Shown one piece after another: positions 17,758 through 27,458 of a stretch of DNA of 64,000 nucleotides (within the stretch, counting starts at the first letter, position 1; each line of letters begins with the position of its first letter). The notes beneath the pieces are model-generated. The model was not told the DNA's origin. It saw only the letters and a list, made by a program, of their open reading frames with translations, and made no database searches. The DNA is from RGIG3528 sp045616485. Its GTDB lineage: Bacteria; Bacillota; Clostridia; Lachnospirales; Lachnospiraceae. The stretch lies in contig JAZLGU010000031.1 in NCBI GenBank assembly GCA_045616485.1, positions 1-64,000 of the forward strand, read 5' to 3'. The position numbers were made by a program, and so were the translations under genes.

Positions 17758-18444
17758 TTATTCTATCCAGTTTACGTCTTCGTCACTGGAAAATACGTTT
17801 CTGAGCCCCGGGCTCGAATATAGTTTCCCCTCAATTATATAAATGTACTCAAAAGTCGCTGCAGAGCCTGATTTTTCTCTCCAGTATTTTGCTGCTTCAT
17901 CTGCTCCCAGCAGTACCAGCTCGGCTGCCACCCTATCAGATATGGTACAAGTATCACTTACCACTGTCACAGATACTTTTCTTTCCTTATCAGCCAGGGT
18001 AAAAACTGCCTTTTCAGCCAGCTCCAGTACGCCCAGAATCTTCTTATCGCCGCCGAGGTCCTTGACTCCTACCCGCCAGGCCTTTCCGTTGGGATTTTTA
18101 CCTATACAAAGTACGTTTTCCCCTATGGAAACCAGGCTACTCTTTACTCCGGCATCCTTAATTATCTCATGAGCCTTGTCCAAGGCAGGCCCCTTATCTG
18201 TATTCTCTCTGCCGGTCAGCTCTTTCTTCACTTCCTTAATGGCTTCTTTTCCGTATTTGCCATAGCATGTTACGCTAACGTAAGAGCCCATAGCCGGAAA
18301 GCTTTGGGAATTTCTTTTGCCTTTCATGGCGCCATCGGAATTCCTGACTACCAGCACTGAAATAACTGCAATAATGAGGACGGCAACAATAACAATAATT
18401 TCACGTTTTCCAATTTTTATTTTTTTTATATCTGAAAGCTTCAT
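17758..18444 (-). CDS. Compact ApbE-like membrane-anchored protein
   Basis: Resembles FAD:protein FMN transferase (ApbE), which flavinylates Thr in exported redox proteins, but only 228 residues versus 300-350. One N-terminal membrane span (about residues 16-33) is followed by FPAMGSYVSVTCYG (ApbE start), LDKAHEIIKDAGVKSSLVSI, a GENVLCIG stretch where ApbE usually has GGN/GGD, GKAWRVGVKD and SDTCTISDRVAAELVLLG in place of the metal-binding ADALSTA-type block. The middle substrate region is missing, so catalytic activity is doubtful. Last gene of the long ABC operon, three bases after the exporter stop. Confidence 0.65.
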   Translation of the reverse strand: MKLSDIKKIKIGKREIIVIVAVLIIAVISVLVVRNSDGAMKGKRNSQSFPAMGSYVSVTCYGKYGKEAIKEVKKELTGRENTDKGPALDKAHEIIKDAGVKSSLVSIGENVLCIGKNPNGKAWRVGVKDLGGDKKILGVLELAEKAVFTLADKERKVSVTVVSDTCTISDRVAAELVLLGADEAAKYWREKSGSAATFEYIYIIEGKLYSSPGLRNVFSSDEDVNWIE

Positions 18445-18447
18445 ATC

Positions 18448-20211
18448 TTATACCGCTTCCGCAGACTCCAGCTGCAGCTCATAAAGCTTTTTGTAAACAC
18501 CGTCATCTATACCAATGAGCTCCTGATGTGTACCCGACTCCACCAGCTGTCCATGATCCATCACCATAATCTTGTCAGCATGCTGAATGGTAGACAGTCT
18601 GTGTGCTACTACTATAGATGTTCTTCCATTCATAAGCTTGCCTAAAGCGTCCTGTATAAGGCTTTCCGTCTCTGTATCAATATTGGCTGTGGCCTCATCC
18701 AGCACCAGAATCTTAGGATCATAGGCCAGAGTTCTGGCAAAGGAAATCAACTGACGCTCGCCTGCAGAGAAAGTAGAGCCACGCTCTGTGACAGCCTCAT
18801 CATATTTTTTAGGAAGTTTACTGATAAATCGATCTGCATTTACATGTTTTGCAGCCTTTTCTATAGTCTCATCACTAATAGATGCTTCACGCAGACGTAT
18901 ATTGCTCTTTACATCGCCTGTAAAAAGGAAAACATCCTGCTGTACCTGACCTATGGCATGACGAAGGTCGGCCAGGGATACTTCCTTAATATCTACGCCA
19001 TCAATGGTAATGGAACCCTTCTGAATATCATAATAACGCCCGATAAGGTTCAAAATAGAGGATTTGCCTGCACCGGTAGCCCCTACAAAGGCAGCAGATG
19101 AACCGGGCTCTATAACAAAGGATACATCTTTAAGTACCCAGTCCTCCTTATTGTAAGCAAACCACACGTGAGAAAACTCTATGCGCCCCTTAACATTGTC
19201 CAGCGCTACAGGCTGTGCCGGCTCAGGTATCTTGGTATCATCATCCAGAATTGTAAAAATCTTCTCTGCTGATGCAATGGACTGCTGTAAGGTACCAAAC
19301 TGCTCTGCCAGTTCCTGAATAGGTTCGAAAAACTGTTTTACATAATCTACAAATTTGTAGAGAAGTCCGTAAGTAATGGCACCTGAAATAACCTCCAGTC
19401 CACCCACCTCCAAAATAGTACAGACAGCAATAATGGACAGGATGTACATGATAGGTCTGAAGATAGCAAACACCATCATTTCTCTAAAGGATGCATGATA
19501 TAAATCTTCAGCTTTGTCGAAAAATTCGTGATTTTTTACATCTTCCTTGGCGAAAGCCTGTATAAGCTTCATACCCGACAGATGCTCTGAAAGATATGTA
19601 TTTAATGCTGAAAGCTTGGTACGTACTACTCGGTACGTAGTCCTTGATATAGTCCTGAAAACCACTGTCATGACAGCTACTATAGGAATAAGGATAAAGC
19701 TGATTAGTGCCAGCCTTACATCCAGAATCAGCATATATACCATCAGACCGATAATTTTTACCACATTCTTAATAAGTCTTATCAGAACATTGGTAAACAT
19801 CTCATTGAGTGACTCCACATCATTGGTAATACGTGTAACGATACGGCCAACAGGAGTAGTATCAAAAAATCTCAAAGCTAATGACTGCACATGCGCATAT
19901 ATTTCCTCACGCATGTTAAATATAATACCCTGACCTGTATACGCCAGCAGCCAGGTCTGCACCATATTACAAACAAAAATCAGCAATACGACTAATAAAT
20001 ATTTAATACTCAGCGACTTAATGAGTTCAAAACCGCCACCATTATCAAATGAGTCAATGGCATCACCAAAAATATCGGTCTTCATCAGCTCAAAAACCGT
20101 AAGGGCCAGTACCAGTACCAGACATAAGGTCAGATGTCCTATATAAGGAACAGCGTATTTTAACAGGCGTCCAAAAGTCTTGGCGCCACTTTTCTTCTCG
20201 TCTTCGTCCAT
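18448..20211 (-). CDS. Heterodimeric ABC exporter, subunit with consensus ATPase site
   Basis: Half-transporter: six membrane helices (residues about 20-310) fused to an ATPase domain (about 335-575). Walker A GATGAGKSS, Q loop GQVQQD, signature FSAGERQ, Walker B ILVLDEATANID with the catalytic Glu, and switch VAHRLST. Pairs with the upstream 642-residue subunit, whose stop overlaps this start by one base (TAATG). The pair matches the BmrCD/LmrCD/TM287-288 class of multidrug or lipid exporters. Substrate unknown. Confidence 0.92.
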   Translation of the reverse strand: MDEDEKKSGAKTFGRLLKYAVPYIGHLTLCLVLVLALTVFELMKTDIFGDAIDSFDNGGGFELIKSLSIKYLLVVLLIFVCNMVQTWLLAYTGQGIIFNMREEIYAHVQSLALRFFDTTPVGRIVTRITNDVESLNEMFTNVLIRLIKNVVKIIGLMVYMLILDVRLALISFILIPIVAVMTVVFRTISRTTYRVVRTKLSALNTYLSEHLSGMKLIQAFAKEDVKNHEFFDKAEDLYHASFREMMVFAIFRPIMYILSIIAVCTILEVGGLEVISGAITYGLLYKFVDYVKQFFEPIQELAEQFGTLQQSIASAEKIFTILDDDTKIPEPAQPVALDNVKGRIEFSHVWFAYNKEDWVLKDVSFVIEPGSSAAFVGATGAGKSSILNLIGRYYDIQKGSITIDGVDIKEVSLADLRHAIGQVQQDVFLFTGDVKSNIRLREASISDETIEKAAKHVNADRFISKLPKKYDEAVTERGSTFSAGERQLISFARTLAYDPKILVLDEATANIDTETESLIQDALGKLMNGRTSIVVAHRLSTIQHADKIMVMDHGQLVESGTHQELIGIDDGVYKKLYELQLESAEAV

Positions 20212-22139
20212 TACTGTTTACCTCCTTCCGCGTCTAATTCCGCAGCCAGTCTCTGCTTTTCATAGAGGGCCGCATATTCGCCTCCGAGAGCTACAAGCTC
20301 ATCGTGAGAGCCGTATTCTTTCACAGTACCCTCATCCAGCACCATAATATGATCGCAATTCTGAATAGTGGATATGCGGTGAGCTATAATAATTGTAGTC
20401 TTGCCTGCTCTCAACTCTTTAAGATTCTTAAGTATTTTTTCTTCAGTATCTGTATCTACCGCAGACAGCGAATCGTCCAGTATCAGGATAGCAGAATCTT
20501 TCATAAGAGCTCTTGCTATGGAGGAACGCTGTTTCTGACCACCGGATACTGTTACACCACGCTCACCCACCATGGTACCATAGCCCTTAGGGAAGCCCAT
20601 AATGTTGTCATGAATGCAGGCTGCCTTGGCTGCCTCTTCTACTTCGTTCAAATCATCATGCACCTTATCTGCCAGACTTTCACGGGCAGAAAATTCTGCC
20701 TCCAGATAAGCTTCTATAGACTCTCTCCTATTCAGGATAATTTTGGTATCAATCCTCTTATTTTTTGGAAGCTCCTTGTATTCTCGTTTACCGAAAGCAA
20801 TGTTGGTCTGCAGAGTATCTGAGAAAAGGAAATTGTCCTGAGGAACATAGGCAATCTTTTGACGCAGTACTTCCAGCGGGATAGTATTTATATCATGTCC
20901 ATCAAAAGAAATCATGCCATCCGGCACATTCATCATATGAAGAAGCAGATTGGCCACAGTACTTTTACCACTGCCTGTACGTCCTACAATAGCCAGGCTT
21001 TCACCCTGTTTTACATCTACATTAACATCTGACAGTACTACCGGCAAATCATCTGCATACTTGAAGGAAAGACCTGTAAGGCTTATCTGGCCCTGAAGCT
21101 CCTTAATAGAGCTGTCTGTTTTTTCGGTATTAACTATCTCAGGCTCTGTATCAAGTACAGCTCCGATACGCTTCATGGAAGCCACACCCTGAGAGAAGGA
21201 ATTTATGGAATCCCCCATAGCCAGCATAGGCCATACCAGCATACCGATGTACTGGGCAAAAGCTACAAACTGCTCTACTTCTATTTCATTATTGACTACA
21301 AGATAGCCACCATATATCAGAGAGAGCACACCGCTGACACCGATTAAAAGGTCCAAAAGAGGCATAACAATAGCTAAGAGAGAGACTACTCTCATATTCA
21401 TCTTTCTATTGTATTTATTGACCTCTCGGAAATTAGCCTTTTCCTCTTTTTCCTGTACAAAAGCTTTAATAACTCGAATACCTGATATAGACTCCTGCAC
21501 TTCATCACTCATTTTTGAGAAAGCAGCCTGCTTATCGCCAAATCGTTTTTCCACTTCCCTGCCATAGTATATGCCGCCCAGCATAATAACAACCAGGGGA
21601 ATTAAGCAGAGGAGTGTAAGTCTTACATCTACATAAATTGCCATCTTGGCTATTACCATAATAAGCATGACAGTGCCGTCAAAGGCAGAAATAACCGACA
21701 TACCTACCGCCTGCCTGATGGCACCCAAATCATTGGTAAAGTAGCTCATCAGATCACCGGTTTTATTAACATTGTAAAAACTGGGGGCCTGCTTGGACAG
21801 ATGCTGGTAGAGATCCTTTCTTATCTCGTATTCAATCTTACGACAGGAGCCAAAAAGAGTATATCTCCACAAAAAACGTCCTATCATAAGAATGACACCG
21901 CAAATAAGGATCTTGATAACCAAAATCAAAATGCCCTGCTCATCAATGCCACGAAGACCGGTGCTCTCATCAGGCTTCAAGCCGCCTATAATCTCACCGG
22001 TAAACTGAGGAATATACAGATTGACAAAATCCACAACAAAAAGCGTCACGATGCCTACGAAATACGCAAACCCGTGCCGCCTTATATATCGCCAGATAAA
22101 TCCGGCCCCCTTTTTATCTTTTTTCTTTGACTTTTCCAT
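20211..22139 (-). CDS. Heterodimeric ABC exporter, subunit with degenerate ATPase site
   Basis: Second half of the exporter, 642 residues. Six membrane helices, then an ATPase domain with Walker A GRTGSGKST, signature VSGGQKQR and Walker B ILILDDSLSAVD. The Asp in place of the catalytic Glu marks the degenerate site typical of heterodimeric exporters. Unusual is an insertion of about 45 mostly charged residues (ELPKNKRIDTKI ... DKVHDDLNEVEE) between the Q loop and the signature motif. The start overlaps the end of the importer ATPase gene by 26 bases, so importer and exporter are in one operon. Confidence 0.92.
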   Translation of the reverse strand: MEKSKKKDKKGAGFIWRYIRRHGFAYFVGIVTLFVVDFVNLYIPQFTGEIIGGLKPDESTGLRGIDEQGILILVIKILICGVILMIGRFLWRYTLFGSCRKIEYEIRKDLYQHLSKQAPSFYNVNKTGDLMSYFTNDLGAIRQAVGMSVISAFDGTVMLIMVIAKMAIYVDVRLTLLCLIPLVVIMLGGIYYGREVEKRFGDKQAAFSKMSDEVQESISGIRVIKAFVQEKEEKANFREVNKYNRKMNMRVVSLLAIVMPLLDLLIGVSGVLSLIYGGYLVVNNEIEVEQFVAFAQYIGMLVWPMLAMGDSINSFSQGVASMKRIGAVLDTEPEIVNTEKTDSSIKELQGQISLTGLSFKYADDLPVVLSDVNVDVKQGESLAIVGRTGSGKSTVANLLLHMMNVPDGMISFDGHDINTIPLEVLRQKIAYVPQDNFLFSDTLQTNIAFGKREYKELPKNKRIDTKIILNRRESIEAYLEAEFSARESLADKVHDDLNEVEEAAKAACIHDNIMGFPKGYGTMVGERGVTVSGGQKQRSSIARALMKDSAILILDDSLSAVDTDTEEKILKNLKELRAGKTTIIIAHRISTIQNCDHIMVLDEGTVKEYGSHDELVALGGEYAALYEKQRLAAELDAEGGKQ

Positions 22140-23592
22140 CTTCTACGACCAACACCCTATCACATATTTTAGCTATAACTTCAGGGTCGTGAGAGATAAA
22201 AATATATGAAAGACCATATTCCTTCTTTAATCTTTTTAAAAGATCCAAAATCTGGTCTGTTACTGCTGCATCGACTGCTGACACCGGCTCGTCCAAAACC
22301 ACAATACGCGGCTTGGAGATTAGTGCACATGCGATAGCCACTCTTTGTCTCTGTCCACCCGATAGCTCATCTATCTTACGATACCCCATTTCCGTGATTA
22401 AGTCAACGGAATTCAACATTTCGATAACAGCTTTCTTTCTTTCAGATTTTTTTCTTCTTATTCCCGCTCTTCTGTCTCCCAATAAAAGTGCCTCATTTAA
22501 GATCCACCCTACTGTATGTGCAGGATTCAGACTGGTGTATGGATCCTGAAAAACCATTTGCGGATTTTCATAGCCCTTTAGAAAATTAATTTCCCCATAA
22601 TTCGACTTTTGTAGACCTACCACCGTTTTAACAATGGTGGATTTACCAGATCCCGACTTGCCCACCAGGCCCAAAGTCTCCCCTTCATGGAGGTTGAAAG
22701 ACACATTTTCCAATACCTTTTTCACAGTCTTCTTACCAAAAACCGAAGTCTCCGCATAAGAGAAAGCGAGATTTTTAACTTCTAAAACTGTTTTTTTGTA
22801 GTTTATATCACTATCGTTTCCCCCGCCGGTGCCATTGATTACTTTTTCATAATGAATCGCGTCAAACCCTTTATTATCAAGGGTTTCAATGATTTTTCCG
22901 TTCTTCATTACCAGAATCCTGTCAGCTATCCTTTTTACCAGCTTCAGGTCATGAGAAATAAAAATAATAGAAGTATTATATATCTTTTTATATTCCAGAA
23001 GAACATCGATTATTTTATCTCTGGTATCAACATCAAGTGCTGTCGTGATCTCATCTGCCACAAGTACTTGTGGTTTATTAATCATAGCCATGGCAATCAT
23101 AGCCCTTTGTCTCTGCCCTCCTGACAGCTGATGAGGATAGCTTTTCAGCAGCTGGTCAGTGGGTGCCAGCCCGGCATCGGACAGGGCAGATTTTACCGCC
23201 ATAAGCCTTTCTACTTCTGTAGACGCTCCATCTTCGTGTAGAACAAGGGGCTCCTCTACCTGATCACGTATTGTGAAAACCGGGTTCAGGCTGGTCATGG
23301 GCTCCTGGAAAACATATGATATATCTTTTCCTCTAATTTTACACAGCTCTTTTTCCGTAAGCTTATGAAGATTGATGCCATTTAGCAGGACGCCGTCACT
23401 GCTTACCTCATATTCCTCGTGCAGAAGCCTGGCAATAGACATAGACGTAATACTTTTTCCGGATCCGGACGCGCCTACCAGGCCCAGGATTTCACCTTTT
23501 TCCACATCAAAAGACACATGATCCACCAGCGTTTTTTTAATACCGCCCACATCGATTGCAATATTCATGTTTTTTACAGAAAGAATTGCCAT
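22114..23592 (-). CDS. Oligopeptide-type ABC importer, fused double ATPase
   Basis: Two ATPase domains in one chain (492 residues), equivalent to fused DppD-DppF/OppDF. First domain: Walker A GASGSGKSI, signature LSGGQRQRAM, Walker B VLVADEITTALD. Second: GKSGSGKST, LSGGQRQRVAIA, IVVLDEPVSAVD. The typical OppD/F carboxy-terminal Cys cluster is not evident. AGAGG precedes the ATG. Follows the permeases directly. Energizes uptake of peptides, nickel chelates or a related ligand. Confidence 0.92.
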   Translation of the reverse strand: MAILSVKNMNIAIDVGGIKKTLVDHVSFDVEKGEILGLVGASGSGKSITSMSIARLLHEEYEVSSDGVLLNGINLHKLTEKELCKIRGKDISYVFQEPMTSLNPVFTIRDQVEEPLVLHEDGASTEVERLMAVKSALSDAGLAPTDQLLKSYPHQLSGGQRQRAMIAMAMINKPQVLVADEITTALDVDTRDKIIDVLLEYKKIYNTSIIFISHDLKLVKRIADRILVMKNGKIIETLDNKGFDAIHYEKVINGTGGGNDSDINYKKTVLEVKNLAFSYAETSVFGKKTVKKVLENVSFNLHEGETLGLVGKSGSGKSTIVKTVVGLQKSNYGEINFLKGYENPQMVFQDPYTSLNPAHTVGWILNEALLLGDRRAGIRRKKSERKKAVIEMLNSVDLITEMGYRKIDELSGGQRQRVAIACALISKPRIVVLDEPVSAVDAAVTDQILDLLKRLKKEYGLSYIFISHDPEVIAKICDRVLVVEDGKVKEKR

Positions 23593-23600
23593 ATATGCCT

Positions 23601-24407
23601 CTATTTTTTAATGGAATGTGATACCAGCCCCAGCCCCAGAGTCAGTATAAATATTGTAAGTCCGGGCGCTATCGCATACCAGGGTGCAAAAAGCAGGTAG
23701 CTTTGTGCCTCCGACAGCATATGTCCCAGCGAAGGATCTGTCGGTGATACGCCAAGTCCCAAATAACTTAATCCTGCTTCTGAAAGCACAGCATTCTGAA
23801 ATCCAATAAGCAGGGAAGCGATAATAGTAGTCTTTATATTGGGCAGTATATCAAGAAAAATAATGCGTAATTTGCTTGCTCCCATAAGAGTGGCATTCTT
23901 TACATAGTCCAGTTCCTTTTGGACTTTAACCTCTGCTCTGACTACCCTTACAAAGCTGGGTATAAAGACTATGCCAAGAGCAATAATAAGGTTTTTTCTA
24001 CCGCCTCCCACTACTGCCACTATAACCATAGCTAAAAGCACTGTGGGAAAGCTGGAAAGTGAGTCGTTCAGTCTCATAAGTACTATATCAAGCCAGCCAC
24101 CGTAGAATCCTGTTATCGCACCAATGGCAGTACCTATTCCTGCGCCTATTATGACAACGCATACCGCAATCATCACGCTGGTCGAGGTACCTTCCATGAC
24201 TCTAGATAATACATCACGGCCGAAATTGTCACAGCCAAACCAGTGAGCCCAGGATGGACCTTGATTTTTCAAAGATATATTCAGCTCAGATGCATTGTAA
24301 GGAGTCCGTACCAGTCCCATGACCGCCATTACCACTACCAACAGAATCATTATTACTCCCACGTAGAAAGAGGGGCTATGTTTTTTTGTAAAAATCTTAT
24401 TATTCAA
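23601..24407 (-). CDS. Oligopeptide-type ABC importer permease (DppC-like)
   Basis: Inner-membrane permease of 268 residues with an N-terminal span, a periplasm-facing segment with GCDNFGRDVLSR (typical DppC/OppC) and five further spans including the EAA-type loop (ATLMGASKLRIIFLDILPN). The start codon is TTG: its last bases overlap the TGA stop of the upstream permease (TTGA), and GAGGGTGA lies before it, which decides the start. Confidence 0.93.
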   Translation of the reverse strand: MNNKIFTKKHSPSFYVGVIMILLVVVMAVMGLVRTPYNASELNISLKNQGPSWAHWFGCDNFGRDVLSRVMEGTSTSVMIAVCVVIIGAGIGTAIGAITGFYGGWLDIVLMRLNDSLSSFPTVLLAMVIVAVVGGGRKNLIIALGIVFIPSFVRVVRAEVKVQKELDYVKNATLMGASKLRIIFLDILPNIKTTIIASLLIGFQNAVLSEAGLSYLGLGVSPTDPSLGHMLSEAQSYLLFAPWYAIAPGLTIFILTLGLGLVSHSIKK

Positions 24408-25342
24408 CTCTTCACCCTCGGATCAATAATTCTTGCCAGTATATCCGCCAAAGTATTCATAACCACTACTATAGTTGCTGTATACATAACTATAGCCGAT
24501 ACCACCGGATAATCCCTGTTAGATATAGATGCTACCAGTAAGCGGCCCACGCCCGGTATCTGGAAGACCTGCTCCACCACAATTGAACCGGCTAATACGT
24601 CCGCAACAATCATGGCATAAAATGTTATGGCAGGCATCATGGTATTTTTCAAAATATGTTTTACCAGTATTGCATTTTCGGAATTACCTTTTGCCCTGGC
24701 TGTACGTACATAATCCTGCTTTTTCTGTGCTACTATGTTGTCCCTTATGTATTTAGTCATCATAGAACATTTGGGAATAGCCACAGTTATTGCAGGTACC
24801 ACCAAAAAGGATAAGAAACCAACGAAGCTTTCCGTAGGTGCCTTGTATTCACCTATAGGAAACCACTTTAGTATCATTCCAAAAACAAGGGTCATAATTA
24901 TTCCTATAAAAAATTGTGGAAGTGCCATGCCGGCCTGAGTAATGATAGTAATAATATTATCTACTGCCCCTTCAGGCTTTTTTGATGATATGAGCGCCAG
25001 CGGAACAGATACCAAGGCTATCAGAATAAGCGCTTCCAGAGCCAGTCCAAAGGTAGCCGGTAATCTGCTGCCCAGAAGCTCATTTACCGTCATGTCATAC
25101 TTGAACGAGCGGCCCAGATCACCCTTCAGGGCTCCCCCCAGCCAGCGTCCATAACGCACCACAAGATTATCATTTAATCCCATAGCCTCTCTCAGTGCAT
25201 CTATTTCCTCCTGAGTAGCATCCATATCCAGAGTGCCTAAGGCTGCATCCCCGGGGATAATGGTAAACGCAAAAAAGGTCACAAATGAGATAATGAACAA
25301 AGTAACAACAAGAGCTGCTATTTTTCTAATAATTATCTTCAT
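24404..25342 (-). CDS. Oligopeptide-type ABC importer permease (DppB-like)
   Basis: First permease of the importer, 312 residues from ATG 25342 (MKIIIRKIAALV), chosen because AGAAGG precedes it; an in-frame ATG 14 codons earlier lacks a ribosome site. Typical features: N-terminal span, MGLNDNLVVRYGRWL, GDLGRSFKYDMTV, and EAA loop TARAKGNSENAILVKHILKN. Works with DppC-like and the fused ATPase. Confidence 0.93.
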   Translation of the reverse strand: MKIIIRKIAALVVTLFIISFVTFFAFTIIPGDAALGTLDMDATQEEIDALREAMGLNDNLVVRYGRWLGGALKGDLGRSFKYDMTVNELLGSRLPATFGLALEALILIALVSVPLALISSKKPEGAVDNIITIITQAGMALPQFFIGIIMTLVFGMILKWFPIGEYKAPTESFVGFLSFLVVPAITVAIPKCSMMTKYIRDNIVAQKKQDYVRTARAKGNSENAILVKHILKNTMMPAITFYAMIVADVLAGSIVVEQVFQIPGVGRLLVASISNRDYPVVSAIVMYTATIVVVMNTLADILARIIDPRVKS

Positions 25343-25387
25343 CTGCGACCTTCTTTCAAAGTCTCTATATGTAGAGACTGCCATAAA

Positions 25388-26923
25388 TTATTTTGTATAA
25401 TAGATTTTTGCCATATCTAATACATATATCGGATAAGGAGTGTATCCTCCTAACCCCTTCTTTACAGCAGTTAACTGTGCAGGGTCCTGAATAAATACGG
25501 AAGCTGCATTATCTGCCAGAATTTTCTGGCATTCATTATAATATTTTTTCTTGTCAGCTACAGAAACAGTAGCAAGTCCTGCAGCATATGCCTTATCATA
25601 ATCCTCGGAAAGGAAATTGATAAAATTATTGGAAGCTGTAGTGCGGTAACGCTTAAGAATATCAGAAGGCGCCAGATTGGAGTCCAGTCCAATTATAGTA
25701 GCCTCGTATTTTCTGCCCTTATATACGTCGGTCAGCCAGCTGGCCCACTCTACCAGTTCAATTTTTGCAGTAATGCCTGCCTTTTTCAGCTGCTCGACAA
25801 TAATCTCACCGGTAGCTACGTGCTGATCATAAGAAGATGGGATAGTAATGGTAAATGTAAATCCATCACCATAGCCAGCTTCCTTAAGAAGTGCTTTCGC
25901 TTTATTGACATCGTATGGATAAAGTGACTCCAGACTCTTGTCATAGTATTCAGATATACCAGGATACATACCGCTGCCAATAAGGTGACCCTGTCCCTCA
26001 GAAATAAACTGATTAATAGCATCACGATCAATAGCATAGCAAAGTGCCTGACGCACCTTTAACTCCTTAAATGGAGCAAAATCATTATTGAGGAAAAGAG
26101 CCTGTACCAGATTAAACGGACATGCTTCTATACTGTACTTGTCAGTAAGCTGGTTGGCATAATCTGAGCCCAGCTGAGACATCAGATCGATCTTGCCTGC
26201 TTTAAGCTCCAGGAATGCAGCCTCAATATTAGCAAAAATCTTAAATGTAACCTTGTCTAAATGAGCCTTTGTTCCATAGTACTGATCATTTCTTACGATT
26301 ACAAAAGAATCCAGTGGCTTATAGCTCTCAAATTTAAATGGGCCAGTGCCTACAGGCGCAGTACTCTGCTGCTTGTAATCTTTAGGGATAATAGCTCCGG
26401 TCAGATAGTAAATCAGCTCTGAATTGGCCTTACTAAGCTTGAGCTCTACTGTCTTTGCATCAAGAGCATTAATCTCTGTAATAATAGAAAGTGCCGATTC
26501 GACAGAGACACTGGGATCAGCAGCCTCGGGGAAACCGGCACAACGTTTCAATGAATATACGACATCGTCGATTGTTACAACGTCTCCATTGTGGAAATAT
26601 ACATTGTCTCTAAGAGTAAATGTATAAACCATTGCATCATCAGAGATCTTATAGCTCTCTGCTACAGCGGGCTGCATAACGCCGAACTCATCGGCCTTTA
26701 CCAGTCCCTCAAAGACGTTAAACAGAACTTCGTCGGTTCCTGCCGCAATTGCAACGTGTGGGTCAAGACTGTCTAAATCCTGTGTAATACCTACAATGAC
26801 ACTACCGCCATCTGTAGGAGTTCCTGTCACATCAGCTCCCGGAGTATTCTTTGTTGCGTTTGTGCCGCATGCGCACAATACACACATCAATACACCAACT
26901 GCGAAAATAGAAATTTTCTTCAT
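25388..26923 (-). CDS. Extracellular solute-binding lipoprotein, family 5
   Basis: Substrate-capturing lipoprotein of the importer (SBP_bac_5: peptides, nickel chelates, some sugars). Signal peptide MKKISIFAVGVLMCVLCACG with lipobox LCAC, then a Thr-rich linker. The domain shows VGITQDLDSLDPH, VFEGLVKAD and YTFTLRDNVYFHNGDVVTIDDVVYSLKR, the family signature. CAGAGG precedes the ATG. First gene of the operon; an AT-rich TATAAT lies in the 40 bases after yajC, but no clear -35. Ligand cannot be told from sequence. Confidence 0.93.
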   Translation of the reverse strand: MKKISIFAVGVLMCVLCACGTNATKNTPGADVTGTPTDGGSVIVGITQDLDSLDPHVAIAAGTDEVLFNVFEGLVKADEFGVMQPAVAESYKISDDAMVYTFTLRDNVYFHNGDVVTIDDVVYSLKRCAGFPEAADPSVSVESALSIITEINALDAKTVELKLSKANSELIYYLTGAIIPKDYKQQSTAPVGTGPFKFESYKPLDSFVIVRNDQYYGTKAHLDKVTFKIFANIEAAFLELKAGKIDLMSQLGSDYANQLTDKYSIEACPFNLVQALFLNNDFAPFKELKVRQALCYAIDRDAINQFISEGQGHLIGSGMYPGISEYYDKSLESLYPYDVNKAKALLKEAGYGDGFTFTITIPSSYDQHVATGEIIVEQLKKAGITAKIELVEWASWLTDVYKGRKYEATIIGLDSNLAPSDILKRYRTTASNNFINFLSEDYDKAYAAGLATVSVADKKKYYNECQKILADNAASVFIQDPAQLTAVKKGLGGYTPYPIYVLDMAKIYYTK

Positions 26924-26962
26924 TTTGGATACCTCTGTGAAATTAAATTATATTAAAAAGAA

Positions 26963-27370
26963 TCAGTCCTTAATGGCCTTATCCTTTTTTCCGAAAAGCT
27001 TTTTGCTCTCCTTCTCCTCAACAACAGGAGAAGTAGATGCTCCCGAGCTGCCCTCAGGCTTCTCAACTTCAACGATAGCTGTCTTCTTCATAGGGATACG
27101 GCAATTCTTATTATTACCGAACTCAACGATAACCACGCTGTCATCTACCTTATCAATAACTACACCGTACATACCTGCTGTGGTAAGTACACTATCACCA
27201 ATCTCAAGAGAAGACATAAGCTCATCCTGCTGCTTCTGCTGCTTTTTCTGAGGACGGATAATAAGAAAATAAATAACTACACCAAAAAATAAAACATAAA
27301 TAAGTGTCATCCATATAGGACTAGGTCCTGCAGAAGTACTTGCATCAAGTAACGCCAAATAATTAGTCAT
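26963..27370 (-). CDS. yajC: Preprotein translocase accessory subunit YajC
   Basis: Small single-span membrane protein associated with SecDF. 135 residues from ATG 27370 (MTNYLALLDAST), supported by GGAAGG. One span (about 20-38), then the family block FLIIRPQKKQQKQQDELMSSLEIGD and VLTTAGMYGVV. The charged tail is longer than usual. Follows tgt, a common pairing in bacteria. Confidence 0.94.
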   Translation of the reverse strand: MTNYLALLDASTSAGPSPIWMTLIYVLFFGVVIYFLIIRPQKKQQKQQDELMSSLEIGDSVLTTAGMYGVVIDKVDDSVVIVEFGNNKNCRIPMKKTAIVEVEKPEGSSGASTSPVVEEKESKKLFGKKDKAIKD

Positions 27371-27458
27371 AATAATAACCTTCCTGAAAATACATATAAT
27401 ATCTATGCCCAAAGGCACTTTAAGCCAATATACACGAAAATTGTGTAAAAATCAAGAA

